From Arthrobacter sp. B3I9 (lineage in GTDB: Bacteria; Actinomycetota; Actinomycetes; Actinomycetales; Micrococcaceae): DNA of 64,000 bases. Positions 25,274-33,199 of this stretch are shown piece after piece (positions within the stretch are counted from its first letter, which is position 1; each line of letters opens with the position of its first letter). The position numbers were made by a program, and so were the translations under genes. The stretch spans positions 2,046,001 through 2,110,000 of the forward strand of contig NZ_JAUSYO010000001.1 in assembly GCF_030816935.1 (NCBI RefSeq), written 5' to 3'. Below the pieces are notes generated by a model, which worked only from the letters and a program-made list of their open reading frames with translations, was not told the DNA's origin and made no database searches.

Positions 25274-25516
25274 TCAGGACAGAGTGCCGTTGTACTCGTC
25301 GTCGGTGATGTGCTCGAGCCAGGTGGTCGTCGTGGCCGGGTCGTCACCGTTCTCAAGCATGGCGATGTGTTCCATGAAGCAGCCGGGCGCGGCAGCGTGC
25401 CAGTGTTCTTCACCGGGCGGGGTGTACAGCGTCTGCCCGGGGTGGACCTCGATAATGGTGCCGTCGCGAAAACGCCTTCGCGACCGACTGACCGGAAGCG
25501 CCAAGCCCACCATCAA
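25274..25516 (-). pseudogene. C-terminal remnant of a cupin protein
   Basis: An 80-codon frame whose second part reads like the end of a small cupin: HPGQTLYTPPGEEHWHAAAPG, then FMEHIAMLENGDD and TWLEHITDDEY. The metal-binding H-x-H of the cupin is in EEHWHAA. The first 18 codons are not cupin-like, and the N-terminal half of the domain is missing. It looks like the scar of a deletion or recombination, sitting between the tartrate operon and the stress operon. Confidence 0.6.
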
Positions 25517-25577
25517 GCGACTGGCCTCCGCCGGTGATACTTTCGTAGCGGAGCTCTATCCGGAGACAGGAGAGTCT

Positions 25578-26129
25578 GTGAACGATCCCGCAAAGGAGCC
25601 CGGCCCGGCAGCTGAGCCCTCGGCGTTCGTCCCGCAAAAGATCACCGGGCCTGTGCTGATGGGGGTTGTGCCGGGCCAGCCACTGGCCGTGGCACACCGC
25701 GCCGCGGAGCTGGCTTACAGCCTGGACGTGGAGCTGATGTGCGCATATGTGGACGTCACCAGCTATCTCGCCGAAGAGCCCGACGGGCGGATCGAAGCCC
25801 TGCCCATCGACCCGGACGGCATCGACGACGACATCGAAAGCATCAGCGCCGCCATCAAGGACCGCCTCCGGGAAGCCTTGGACGGCACCGGGATCCGCTG
25901 GTCGTTCGTGGCCCTGGCCGGAGAGCCGGCCAGGGCGCTGGGACGGCTGGCGGAGGGCACGGATGCGTCCGTCATCGTGGTGGGCACGCGCGAACGTGGC
26001 CTCGGAGCCCGGCTCGAGGAACTGCTGGTAGGCTCCGTCGCTGTCCACCTTACGCACCGCCAGCACCGGCCTGTCCTGGTGGTCCCGCTTGCGCCGCACG
26101 CCAAACACCACCTGAAGGAGGGCCACTAG
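25578..26129 (+). CDS. Universal stress protein family
   Basis: 183 residues from GTG 25578, preceded by AGGAGA. One USP domain: PVLMGVVPGQPLAVAHRAAELA at the start, VDVTSYLAEEPDG, and the nucleotide-binding tail VVGTRERGLGARLEELLVGSVAVHLTHRQHRPVLVVP (G-x-RG-x... -GSVA form). The GSVA element is intact, which favours ATP binding. It heads a tightly overlapping operon with two FluC genes and an MFS gene, so it may be induced with fluoride or general stress. Confidence 0.9.
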   Translation: MNDPAKEPGPAAEPSAFVPQKITGPVLMGVVPGQPLAVAHRAAELAYSLDVELMCAYVDVTSYLAEEPDGRIEALPIDPDGIDDDIESISAAIKDRLREALDGTGIRWSFVALAGEPARALGRLAEGTDASVIVVGTRERGLGARLEELLVGSVAVHLTHRQHRPVLVVPLAPHAKHHLKEGH

Positions 26130-26692
26130 TGGAACCGCCCACCCCCGGGCCGGCAACTCCACACCGCGCTTCCAAGGGACCCGCAGTCAGGAGCGAGGAC
26201 GCGGGAACGCTCGGCGCCGCGCACACCCACCGCCCGGTGCACCTTCACCCCCGATACGTGCTCGTGGTCATCGCCGGGGGTGTGTTTGGAGCCCTTGCCC
26301 GCTACGCTCTCAGCGCTGTCCTTCCCGCCCCGGGCGGGTGGCCGCTGCCAACCCTGGTCATCAACGTGGCCGGGGCGTTCCTGTTCGGCGTTCTGCTGGA
26401 GGCCCTGGTCCGCCGCGGTCCGGACGCCGGGCGGCGGCGGGTGGTCCGGCTGCTCGCCGGGACCGGCTTTATCGGCGCCTTCACCACCTACAGCACCCTG
26501 GCCCTGGAATCGAATGCCCTGTTCACTGGCGGGCGGACGGCCGATGCGTTGATCTACGTTGCGGCAACACTGGTCGGCGGTGCCATCGCAACGGTGGCCG
26601 GGATCCGGGCGGCAGCCGGACACCATGCCAGCATCACCGTCCGGCGGCGCCATACGGCCTTGCGCCCTGAGCAGCAGGAGAACGAGCGGTGA
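26129..26692 (+). CDS. crcB: Fluoride channel subunit FluC/CrcB, first copy
   Basis: 187 residues from GTG 26129, which overlaps the USP stop codon; AAGGAGGG lies upstream. Four membrane helices follow a 40-residue hydrophilic N-terminal extension that is long for the family. The signature GTGFIGAFTTYSTLALE contains the conserved F-T-T-x-S-T pore residues, and the asparagine in LVINVAGAFLFG is present. FluC works as an inverted dimer. With two unequal genes in tandem, a heterodimeric channel is likely, as in other Gram-positive bacteria. Confidence 0.92.
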   Translation: MEPPTPGPATPHRASKGPAVRSEDAGTLGAAHTHRPVHLHPRYVLVVIAGGVFGALARYALSAVLPAPGGWPLPTLVINVAGAFLFGVLLEALVRRGPDAGRRRVVRLLAGTGFIGAFTTYSTLALESNALFTGGRTADALIYVAATLVGGAIATVAGIRAAAGHHASITVRRRHTALRPEQQENER

Positions 26693-27066
26693 ACGCCCTG
26701 ACCATTCTCCTGCTCGGACTCGCCGGCGGACTCGGTGCCGGAACCCGCTTCGTCGTCGACGGGATCGTCCGCTCGAAAATCCGCACGGCCCTTCCAGTGG
26801 GCACCATCGCCATCAACGTCTCTGGATCCTTCCTGCTCGGCCTGGTCGCCGGAGCCGTCATGGTCCACGCGGCACCCGTCGAGCTGCAGGCCATCGCCGG
26901 CACCGGATTCCTGGGCGGCTACACCACTTTCAGCACAGCCAGCTTCGAAACCGTTCGGCTCATCCAGTCCCGCCGCACCGGGCTGGCCCTCCTGAACGGC
27001 GTCGGCACCGCCGTCGCCGGGATCGGCGCCGCGGCAGCCGGGCTCGCCCTGGCCAGTCTCCTATGA
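26689..27066 (+). CDS. crcB: Fluoride channel subunit FluC/CrcB, second copy
   Basis: 125 residues, the normal FluC length, with four helices. GTGFLGGYTTFSTASFE is the pore signature and AINVSGSFLLGLVAG carries the conserved N. GTG 26689 overlaps the first copy's stop by four bases. A four-base overlap with the following MFS gene makes all four genes one coupled unit. Confidence 0.92.
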   Translation: MNALTILLLGLAGGLGAGTRFVVDGIVRSKIRTALPVGTIAINVSGSFLLGLVAGAVMVHAAPVELQAIAGTGFLGGYTTFSTASFETVRLIQSRRTGLALLNGVGTAVAGIGAAAAGLALASLL

Positions 27067-28298
27067 CCGGGGACAGCGACCCAGGACGCGTCGGGAGAAC
27101 CCCGGCTAACAGGCTCGGGCCCATGGGGTTCGTCCTCGCCTTCGGCATGGTGAGCATGCTGGCCGACGTCGTCTATGAAGGCGCACGCTCCATCACCGGT
27201 CCCTACCTGGCCACCCTCGGCGCGTCCGCGGTCATGGTCGGCTTCATTACAGGCTTCGGCGAAGCGGTGGCCCTGGTCCTGCGCCTGGGCGCCGGGTCCC
27301 TGGCCGACCGGACCCGCAAATACTGGCCGCTGACCATCGCCGGGTACGCACTGACTGTTACCGCCGTTCCGCTCCTGGCCCTGGCCAGCTCCTTGTGGCA
27401 GGCAGCCGCACTCGTCGTCATGGAACGGTTCGGCAAAGCCGTCCGCTCTCCTGCCAGGGACACGATGCTCTCCCATGCGGGTGCAGGAATGGGACGGGGA
27501 AAGGCGTTCGCCATCCACGAAGCACTCGATCAGTCGGGAGCCCTCCTGGGTCCGCTGATCATGGGCCTCATGATCGCCGTCTCCGGCTTCCAGCTCGGTT
27601 TCGGTGTCCTGGCCATTCCCGGAGCTCTCGCCCTTGGTGCCGTGCTCCTTCTCCGCCGGGCCGTCCCTGCTCCCGAACGATTCGATGCCGAGGCCTCAAC
27701 CGGGCCGGCTGCCGGAGGGGGCGGTCCGGTCCCGCGCGTTCCGCTGCCGGCCAGGTTCTGGTGGTACAGCGCCTTCACGGCCGTGTCGATGTCCGGATTC
27801 TCCACCTTCGGCGTGATCTCGTACCACCTTGAAGTCGAGAACGTCGTGCCGTCAGCGCTGATACCCGTCACCTACGCCGTCTCCATGGGAGCCGCAGCGC
27901 TGGCAGCCCTTGCCTCCGGGGCACTCTACGACCGGATCGGGCTGCGCGGCCTGCTCGCCGCCCTGCCGCTGACCGCGGCCGTACCGTTCCTGTCCTTCAC
28001 CACTGCTCCCGCCCTGGTCTGGACCGGCGCCGTCGTGTGGGGCGCGGCCCTCGGAATCCACGAATCCACCCTGCGCGCCGCCGTTGCGGACCTCGTGCCC
28101 GCTGCCCGGCGGGGCACCGGCTACGGCCTCTTCACGGCCGTCTACGGCATGGCCTGGCTGGCCGGTTCCACCATCCTGGGAGCCCTCTACTCGGTGTCCC
28201 TGCCCGCACTTATCGCCTTCACCGTCGGCACCCAATTAGTGGCACTGATTGCCTTCATTCCCTTGCTCAAACCTGCTCCCGGCCGCCAGCGCGGATAG
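27063..28298 (+). CDS. Major facilitator superfamily transporter
   Basis: 411 residues with 12 predicted helices. ATG 27063 overlaps the FluC stop (ATGA). The loop 2-3 motif is SLADRTRKYWPLTIAGY, a typical MFS A-motif (G-x-x-x-D-R-x-x-R/K), and the N-terminus has FGMVSMLADVVYEGARSITGPYL. This subgroup is close to bacterial drug/metabolite exporters. The substrate is unknown, but location suggests export during the same stress that triggers fluoride efflux. Confidence 0.88.
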   Translation: MTGDSDPGRVGRTPANRLGPMGFVLAFGMVSMLADVVYEGARSITGPYLATLGASAVMVGFITGFGEAVALVLRLGAGSLADRTRKYWPLTIAGYALTVTAVPLLALASSLWQAAALVVMERFGKAVRSPARDTMLSHAGAGMGRGKAFAIHEALDQSGALLGPLIMGLMIAVSGFQLGFGVLAIPGALALGAVLLLRRAVPAPERFDAEASTGPAAGGGGPVPRVPLPARFWWYSAFTAVSMSGFSTFGVISYHLEVENVVPSALIPVTYAVSMGAAALAALASGALYDRIGLRGLLAALPLTAAVPFLSFTTAPALVWTGAVVWGAALGIHESTLRAAVADLVPAARRGTGYGLFTAVYGMAWLAGSTILGALYSVSLPALIAFTVGTQLVALIAFIPLLKPAPGRQRG

Positions 28299-28367
28299 CA
28301 CGGCCTGCCCCCAACAATCGTCGGTGCCGCACCATCCGGAACTAAGGGAAAGCGCCCTTCCCCGCTT

Positions 28368-28387
28368 ATAGTAACCATGCTTACTAT
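28368..28387. promoter_or_regulatory. Inverted repeat upstream of the helical stress protein gene
   Basis: ATAGTAA (28368-28374) and TTACTAT (28381-28387) are complementary around CCATGC. It lies 55-74 bases before the start at 28442 and resembles the palindrome at 29117-29132. Confidence 0.55.
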
Positions 28388-28441
28388 TGACCTAAGTGCT
28401 TGTCCGAGAGAGCAGCCGGTCCACCAGAAATGAGGGCGAAG

Positions 28442-29116
28442 ATGACTGAGAACCAATGGCAGCAGGGGCCTGAACCGTCCCCTGTGAAGGCCGATGCAGC
28501 GAAGACGGACGTTGCAAGGGACGAGGCCGCGGGTGTTGCCGGTCAGGCTGCGGCGTCTGCACGCAACGTCGCGGCAACCGCCAAGGAGGAGGCCGCCGGT
28601 GTGGCCCTCGAAGCAAAGGCCAGCACGCGGGATCTCATGAACCAGGCGAAATCGGACTTCGCAAGCCAGGCGGGGGCCCAGCAGCAGAAGGCCGCAGAGG
28701 GGATCCGTGCGATCTCTGCGCAGCTGCGCGGCATGGCCGACGCGCCGGAGCAGCAAGGTGTCGCATCGGACCTGGTCCGGCAGGCTGCGGACCGCTCCGC
28801 CTCCCTTGCCGCGTGGCTCGAGAACAGGGATCCTGGTGCGCTCGTGGCAGAAGCCAGGAGCTTCGCCCGGCGGCGCCCGGGAGCGTTCCTGCTCTTGGCC
28901 GCGGGAGCCGGCCTGGTAGCCGGACGGCTCGGCCGCAGCCTGCAGGCAGGGGCCCCGACGTCGACGCCGTCGAATACTGCCGCTCTGCCTCGGCCGACGC
29001 AGCCGGGTGCGCCCACGAGCCCCCGGCATTTGGAAACCGTCATTGCCGCAGGAACCGGGGACCACTTCTTCGAGGTGCCGGCAGCCCGCCACGCCACGGA
29101 GTCCGGGGAGATTTAG
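28442..29116 (+). CDS. Ala-rich helical protein with one C-terminal membrane helix, stress-protein-like
   Basis: 224 residues from ATG 28442, with only a weak ribosome-binding site. The first 100 residues are Ala/Lys/Glu-rich amphipathic helix (RNVAATAKEEAAGVALEAKA), like LEA proteins. Then comes ASLAAWLENRDPGALVAEARSFARRRPGAFLLLAAGAGLVAGRLGRSL, a pattern shared by many bacterial proteins labelled nutrient-deprivation-induced. The tail is Pro-rich. The function is unknown; a membrane-associated stress role is inferred. Confidence 0.6.
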   Translation: MTENQWQQGPEPSPVKADAAKTDVARDEAAGVAGQAAASARNVAATAKEEAAGVALEAKASTRDLMNQAKSDFASQAGAQQQKAAEGIRAISAQLRGMADAPEQQGVASDLVRQAADRSASLAAWLENRDPGALVAEARSFARRRPGAFLLLAAGAGLVAGRLGRSLQAGAPTSTPSNTAALPRPTQPGAPTSPRHLETVIAAGTGDHFFEVPAARHATESGEI

Positions 29117-29132
29117 TAAGCAAGCTTGCTTA
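29117..29132. promoter_or_regulatory. Perfect palindrome TAAGCAAGCTTGCTTA before the small membrane protein gene
   Basis: A perfect 16-base palindrome starts directly after the stop codon at 29116. With one gap, its surroundings (TAGTAAGCAAGCTTGCTTATTG) match the element at 28368 (TAGTAACCATGCTTACTATTG). It therefore likely marks a second site for the same regulator, 118 bases before the gene at 29251. Confidence 0.55.
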
Positions 29133-29250
29133 TTGGGCGGTCTCGATCTAGAGTCTACGTTGTAGAGTAGTTGTTTATCACCGGTTTCAGAAGCGGGACC
29201 TTTGGTGCACACGGCCGTACCGGCCTCTCACACCAAACACAGGAGATCCC

Positions 29251-29526
29251 ATGACTGCGCACGCAGCCCAGACCACGCACACTGACACCGTCCGCAACAG
29301 CAACGACATCAAGATCTCAACCAGGACCCTTGAGTTCGCCGTCTACGTCGCCGCCGTGCTTGCCACGATCATCACCTCCGCCGTCGTGGGGGACGATGCC
29401 AGCGAAAACGGCGTCGACGCCTTCAACGCCAGCGACGCCATGCAGTACATCACCTGGCTGACCGTTGGCCTGATGGTGGCACGCGGCCTGGCGAAGGCCG
29501 GCAACCGGGTCCACTCCCACGCGTAA
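29251..29526 (+). CDS. Small two-helix membrane protein, unknown function
   Basis: 91 residues from ATG 29251, behind AGGAGAT. Two hydrophobic segments (about 30-48, FAVYVAAVLATIITSAVVG, and 65-82, MQYITWLTVGLMVARGLA) are separated by an acidic loop (DDASENGVDAFNASD). This is a common actinobacterial hypothetical protein. The gene ends in a strong terminator. Confidence 0.7.
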   Translation: MTAHAAQTTHTDTVRNSNDIKISTRTLEFAVYVAAVLATIITSAVVGDDASENGVDAFNASDAMQYITWLTVGLMVARGLAKAGNRVHSHA

Positions 29527-29570
29527 AGGCTGAGTGCCCCGGCCGCAACAGCTACCGGGACACCACCGGA

Positions 29571-29608
29571 TCCTGGCTCCGCCGCCTGCATCGGCGGCGG
29601 AGCCAGGA
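29571..29608 (+). terminator. Strong hairpin terminator
   Basis: A 16-bp perfect stem (TCCTGGCTCCGCCGCC at 29571-29586 with 29593-29608) and 6-nt loop lies 45 bases after the small membrane protein gene. No long T-run follows. Confidence 0.7.
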
Positions 29609-29751
29609 GTCCTTCCAACAAGGCACCATCGCCGGAACTGCAGTGCTGCAGCCATCCGGCATTTCGCTTGACGCCCCGTGCACGGCGCTCAAGTACCAGC
29701 TGCTGTAGCCTCACGGCGGCACACGACGCACCACGCGGAAACGAGCCTCTC

Positions 29752-29952
29752 ATGGCAGATTCGCAGTTCGACCAGTACCCCCAAGATTTGACCCCCTTCC
29801 ACTGCAGGGAACCTATGTCCCTGGTGGCACCGGAGGCCGAATTGGCCGGAACAGCGCAATCCGGCCAGCCCGACCAGCCGGACGGGCACGTCCCCCCGCG
29901 CGTGCTGCGGTGCCGCTGCGGATTTCAGATGGACGCCCCGGCGGGCGGGTAA
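29752..29952 (+). CDS. Small Cys-containing protein, possible zinc-ribbon type
   Basis: 66 residues from ATG 29752, with a poor ribosome-binding site. Cysteines at 18, 54 and 56 (FHCREPM, LRCRCGFQMD) resemble half of a zinc ribbon, with His17 as a possible fourth ligand. The middle is a flexible Gly/Pro/Gln-rich linker. Function unknown. It is followed by a hairpin and the diiron-protein operon. Confidence 0.5.
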   Translation: MADSQFDQYPQDLTPFHCREPMSLVAPEAELAGTAQSGQPDQPDGHVPPRVLRCRCGFQMDAPAGG

Positions 29953-29970
29953 CCTGAAGCGGCGGGAACA

Positions 29971-29993
29971 GCCGGTGCCGGTCTGACACCGGC
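29971..29993 (+). terminator. Weak hairpin between the small Cys protein and the diiron operon
   Basis: GCCGGTG (29971-29977) pairs with CACCGGC (29987-29993) with a 9-nt loop. It could act as terminator or 5' leader structure. No T-run follows. Confidence 0.35.
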
Positions 29994-30023
29994 CGCCGCG
30001 GCACCACCGACCTAGGAGAACGA

Positions 30024-31079
30024 ATGAACATCCCAGATCCCCGGGGACCCATCAGCGCCGGAGTGCTCGCCCTCCTGGCCGGGGAGCCGGCGGCCAGCCC
30101 CGCCGGCCTGGCCGCCTTGCATGCGCTTGTCCAGGGACAGCTGTCCGCCAGCGAAGACGTCATCGCCGACGACGACGTGCAGCTCGCCTTGTTCTGCCTC
30201 TACGAGCTCCACTACGGAGGGCTCGACGGCGTGGATGACCGCTGGGAATGGCACCCCGGGCTGATCGGGATCCGCCAGTTGCTCGAGGAACCGTTTGAGG
30301 CGCGGCTGCGCTCCGAAGCCCGCCAGGTCACGGCGTCAGTGGCCCGACCCGATACAGCGACTCCCGCAAGCGACGCCACCGCGGCCCTTTTGTTCCACCT
30401 GGCGGCCCAGGACGGCGGGCCCAGCGTGTCGCGGTATGTGGCCAAGAAGGCAACGGTCGCGCAGCTGCGTGAATTCCTGATCCACAAGTCCCTGTATCAG
30501 CTGAAGGAAGCCGACCCGCACACGTGGGCAATTCCGCGCCTGTCCGGGCGGGCCAAGGCCGCCCTGGTGGAGATCCAGACCGACGAGTATGGCGGCGGCA
30601 GACCGGATCGCATGCACAGCGCCCTTTTCGCGCGGACCATGCGGGGCCTGGGACTCAACGACAGCTACGGCGGCTACGTGGACGCCGTCCCGGCCATTTC
30701 CCTCGCCTCGGTGAACGCGATGTCCCTCTTCGGGTTGAACCGGCGGCTCCGTGGGGCGATCGCCGGCCACCTGGCAATGTACGAGATGACGTCCTCACGC
30801 CCGAACCAGCTGTACGGGAACGGATTCCGGCGTTTGGGTTTTGATCCGGCGGTCACGGGGTACTTCGATGAGCACGTCGAGGCGGACGCGGTCCACGAGC
30901 AGATAGCCGGGCGGGACCTCGCCGGCGGCCTTGTGGAGGCAGAGCCGGATCTTTTCGAAGACGTTCTCTTCGGCGCTGCGGCGGTTTCGTGCATCGACGC
31001 GCGCTTCGCCACCCATCTCATGGATGCCTGGGAAAACGGCCGGACCTCCCTGCGCCTGCCCGATGCCGCTGCGGCATGA
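30024..31079 (+). CDS. Iron-containing redox enzyme of the haem-oxygenase-like diiron oxidase (HDO) superfamily
   Basis: 351 residues from ATG 30024, behind AGGAGAA. The putative diiron ligands occur in order: E188 and H198 (QTDEYGGGRPDRMH), E254 (MYEMTSSRP), then H284, D288 and H291 (FDEHVEADAVHEQ). This spacing is typical of HDO enzymes, which use oxygen for N-oxygenation, desaturation or C-C cleavage. The substrate is not predictable. It is translationally coupled (ATGA) to a glycosyltransferase gene, which overlaps a CDGSH protein gene in turn. The latter could be an electron carrier for this enzyme. Confidence 0.85.
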   Translation: MNIPDPRGPISAGVLALLAGEPAASPAGLAALHALVQGQLSASEDVIADDDVQLALFCLYELHYGGLDGVDDRWEWHPGLIGIRQLLEEPFEARLRSEARQVTASVARPDTATPASDATAALLFHLAAQDGGPSVSRYVAKKATVAQLREFLIHKSLYQLKEADPHTWAIPRLSGRAKAALVEIQTDEYGGGRPDRMHSALFARTMRGLGLNDSYGGYVDAVPAISLASVNAMSLFGLNRRLRGAIAGHLAMYEMTSSRPNQLYGNGFRRLGFDPAVTGYFDEHVEADAVHEQIAGRDLAGGLVEAEPDLFEDVLFGAAAVSCIDARFATHLMDAWENGRTSLRLPDAAAA

Positions 31080-32113
31080 CGGGCAATGCACCGCCTCTCC
31101 TTCCGGAAACGCGAGACGAGTACATTTTGCCTCTCCGGTGGCAGGACGACTCGGCCCTGGAGGATCTCGTGTGCTACCTGGAGCAGCTGTGTTCGTGGAT
31201 TCCGGTCACGGTGATTGACGGGTCGCCGGATGAATTGTTCCACCGGCACGCCGCCCGCTTTCCGCCGGGCGTGAAGCACCTGCGTCCGGACGCCGGCGGG
31301 GAAGGCAACGGCAAGGTGGCAGCCGTGCTGACCGCCGTGCGTCTCAGCACCGCGGAAAGGCTCGTTCTCGCCGACGACGACGTGCGCTACACGCGGGAGG
31401 CACTCACGGCGGTGGTCGCGGGCCTCGATTCCGCCGAAGTTGTCAGGCCCCAGAACTACTTCAGCGACTGGCCCTGGCATGCCCTCTGGGACACGTCCAG
31501 GACGCTGGTCAACCGCGCCCTCGCGGCAGACTTCCCGGGCACGCTTGCCGTGCGGCGGGCGGCGCTGGAAGCGACCGGGGGATACGAGCCGGTCCTGTTC
31601 GAGAACCTGGAGCTCATCCGGACCGTGACGGCGGCCGGCGGGCGCGAACAACGCGCCCCGGCGCTGTTCGTGGCCCGCATCCCGCCCTCAGCCCGGCACT
31701 TCCTTCGGCAGCGGGTCCGGCAGGCCTACGATGACTTCGCACAACCCGGGCGCCTCGCCTCGGAGCTGGCCCTGCTGCCAATCCTTGCAGGCATCCTTTG
31801 CCTGCCCGTCCGACGGCGGATGCCAGCCCTCCTGGGTGCTGCCGTGGCGGGGATGGCCCTGGCGGAGACGGGCCGGAGACGGGACCAGGGACGGCAGGTA
31901 TTTCCGTTCCGGACCGTCCTGTTCACGCCGTTCTGGGTTCTCGAGCGCGCCGTCTGTGTCTGGATCGCTTTGGCCCTCCGGCTCCGAGGGGGAGTGCCCT
32001 ATGCGGGAACCCGCCTCAAGACCGCCGCACATTCGCCCGCCACCTTGCGGCTCCGCCATGCAGGCAAGATCCGCCCCGTCCCCGCCCCGTTCCAAGACCG
32101 GAAGCAGCCATGA
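31076..32113 (+). CDS. Glycosyltransferase family 2-like protein
   Basis: 345 residues from ATG 31076, overlapping the diiron gene's stop. The GT-A region includes PDAGGEGNGKVAAVLTAV and ERLVLADDDVRYTREAL (D-D-D metal site), then FPGTLAVRRAALEATGGYEPVLFENLEL, the acceptor region. The C-terminal quarter has two to three hydrophobic segments (LPILAGILCLPV, AALLGAAVAGMAL, FPFRTVLFTPFWVLERAVCVWIALAL), so it is membrane associated. The acceptor is unknown. Confidence 0.8.
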   Translation: MTGNAPPLLPETRDEYILPLRWQDDSALEDLVCYLEQLCSWIPVTVIDGSPDELFHRHAARFPPGVKHLRPDAGGEGNGKVAAVLTAVRLSTAERLVLADDDVRYTREALTAVVAGLDSAEVVRPQNYFSDWPWHALWDTSRTLVNRALAADFPGTLAVRRAALEATGGYEPVLFENLELIRTVTAAGGREQRAPALFVARIPPSARHFLRQRVRQAYDDFAQPGRLASELALLPILAGILCLPVRRRMPALLGAAVAGMALAETGRRRDQGRQVFPFRTVLFTPFWVLERAVCVWIALALRLRGGVPYAGTRLKTAAHSPATLRLRHAGKIRPVPAPFQDRKQP

Positions 32114-32382
32114 ACGACAACCCCCCGGACGACAACCCGCCGAACGATAACCTCCCGAACAGCAGCGCCTCGATCGTCGTCTGCCCGGACGGCCCGATCC
32201 TCATCCGGGGCGACTTCGACATCGTTACGCCTTCCGGCGAGCCCGTCCCGCGGCAGCGCAAGACAGTTGCCCTCTGCAGGTGCGGTGCCTCAGCCATCAA
32301 GCCGTATTGCGACGGCACGCACAAGATGATCAACTTCCGCACCGAGCCCTCTGTCGGTAAGGACCGCCCGGCCGGTAGCTAG
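32110..32382 (+). CDS. CDGSH iron-sulfur domain protein
   Basis: 90 residues from ATG 32110, overlapping the glycosyltransferase stop by four bases. The three-Cys one-His [2Fe-2S] site is complete: C56-x-C58 ... C67-D-G-x-H71 in LCRCGASAIKPYCDGTH. The N-terminus is Asn/Pro/Asp-rich. Bacterial members carry electrons or transfer clusters. Being the third gene of this coupled trio suggests it services the diiron enzyme. Confidence 0.92.
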   Translation: MNDNPPDDNPPNDNLPNSSASIVVCPDGPILIRGDFDIVTPSGEPVPRQRKTVALCRCGASAIKPYCDGTHKMINFRTEPSVGKDRPAGS

Positions 32383-32768
32383 GATTCCTCCTCGCCGGGA
32401 GGCTCAAGGCTGGTCGACAGCGTCATGCCTGCCGGGTCCAGCCTGCCGTACACCGGCTTTTCATTCCGGAGGATGTCCACGTAGACGGGCAGGTCACCGA
32501 AGGGAACGAAGATGGCCCCGTGCGTCATCTCCGGGTTGCAGTAAGGCGCGGTCGGCACGGGGCTTGCGGGGTGGAGCCCGTAGACGCTCAACTGGGATCC
32601 GTCGTCGCCGCGCGCGGACAACCGGCCTTGGTACTGGATCGTGACGCCGTCGTAAGTTGTCGTGTTCCGGTATCCCACCAGGTACGTGTACGCGGAAACG
32701 GTGAAGACGTTGACCATCCAGCGAGTGTCCTCCCATTGCCAGTCGATGTCCATTGCAGGTTCTGTCAT
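32379..32768 (-). CDS. Conserved hypothetical protein
   Basis: 129 residues from ATG 32768; GTG 32795 gives 138. It is predicted mainly beta (WMVNVFTVSAYTYLVGYRNT, then TIQYQGRLSARGDDG). No signal peptide or catalytic motif is evident. Its stop overlaps the end of the convergent CDGSH gene by four bases. I cannot assign a family. Confidence 0.55.
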   Translation of the reverse strand: MTEPAMDIDWQWEDTRWMVNVFTVSAYTYLVGYRNTTTYDGVTIQYQGRLSARGDDGSQLSVYGLHPASPVPTAPYCNPEMTHGAIFVPFGDLPVYVDILRNEKPVYGRLDPAGMTLSTSLEPPGEEES

Positions 32769-32802
32769 GTCGGCTTCATGTGTTGCGTGGGTCACAGTTC
32801 AT

Positions 32803-32815
32803 GTCTAGCCTAGAC
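32803..32815. promoter_or_regulatory. Short palindrome GTCTAGCCTAGAC between divergent genes
   Basis: Six-base arms GTCTAG/CTAGAC around one central base, between the hypothetical gene at 32768 and the gene at 32859. It may be a dimeric regulator's site. Confidence 0.35.
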
Positions 32816-32858
32816 GAGGGCCGCAGCGTCGCGGCCCGTTTTTGGAGGTGGCATCAGC

Positions 32859-33185
32859 ATGACCGATAAGCTCAGCGTCCTCGTTCGAGTCGACCTTGAA
32901 TGCGCGCAGGCGCAGGTGGCGGCCCGGGGCCACGTGACAGTACACAACATCCAGGCTCTCTACGTCGTCGTAAAACGCGCCAACGCCCTTCTCGACGGGC
33001 TTGTCACGGAAGTTGATGTCTCACACGCGCTGGTCGATCCGGTCGCACTGGAACAGCTCCAAGCTTCGTCCCAGTCCCATCACCTGCCGGAGCGCATCGA
33101 CCCCCTGCAAACCGAATGCCGCTTCAGCGTCCTGGGGCCTGATGCTTCTTCGAGCCCTGCGAGGCCGTTGCGGCTGGCGGCGTGA
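32859..33185 (+). CDS. Small hypothetical protein, STAS-like
   Basis: 108 residues from ATG 32859, with GGAGGTGG upstream. The order beta-V-beta (LSVLVRVDLECAQAQVAARGHVTVHNIQALYVVVKRANALLDGLVTEVDVSHALVDPVALEQL) resembles a short STAS fold: strand, loop, helix, then the DVS strand. A conserved phosphorylatable serine position near DVSHA is possible. This is weak evidence; it could be unrelated. Confidence 0.55.
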   Translation: MTDKLSVLVRVDLECAQAQVAARGHVTVHNIQALYVVVKRANALLDGLVTEVDVSHALVDPVALEQLQASSQSHHLPERIDPLQTECRFSVLGPDASSSPARPLRLAA

Positions 33186-33199
33186 GCTGATCCGGAGCG

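Noticed and set aside
25233..25577. Possible fluoride riboswitch before the USP-FluC operon
   Set aside because: No GGNGAUGG core with matching CUGAUG segment was found. The region is largely the cupin remnant.
26559..27062. In-frame extension upstream of the MFS gene
   Set aside because: It overlaps two FluC genes with intact pore motifs. The ATG at 27063 overlapping the FluC stop is the natural start.
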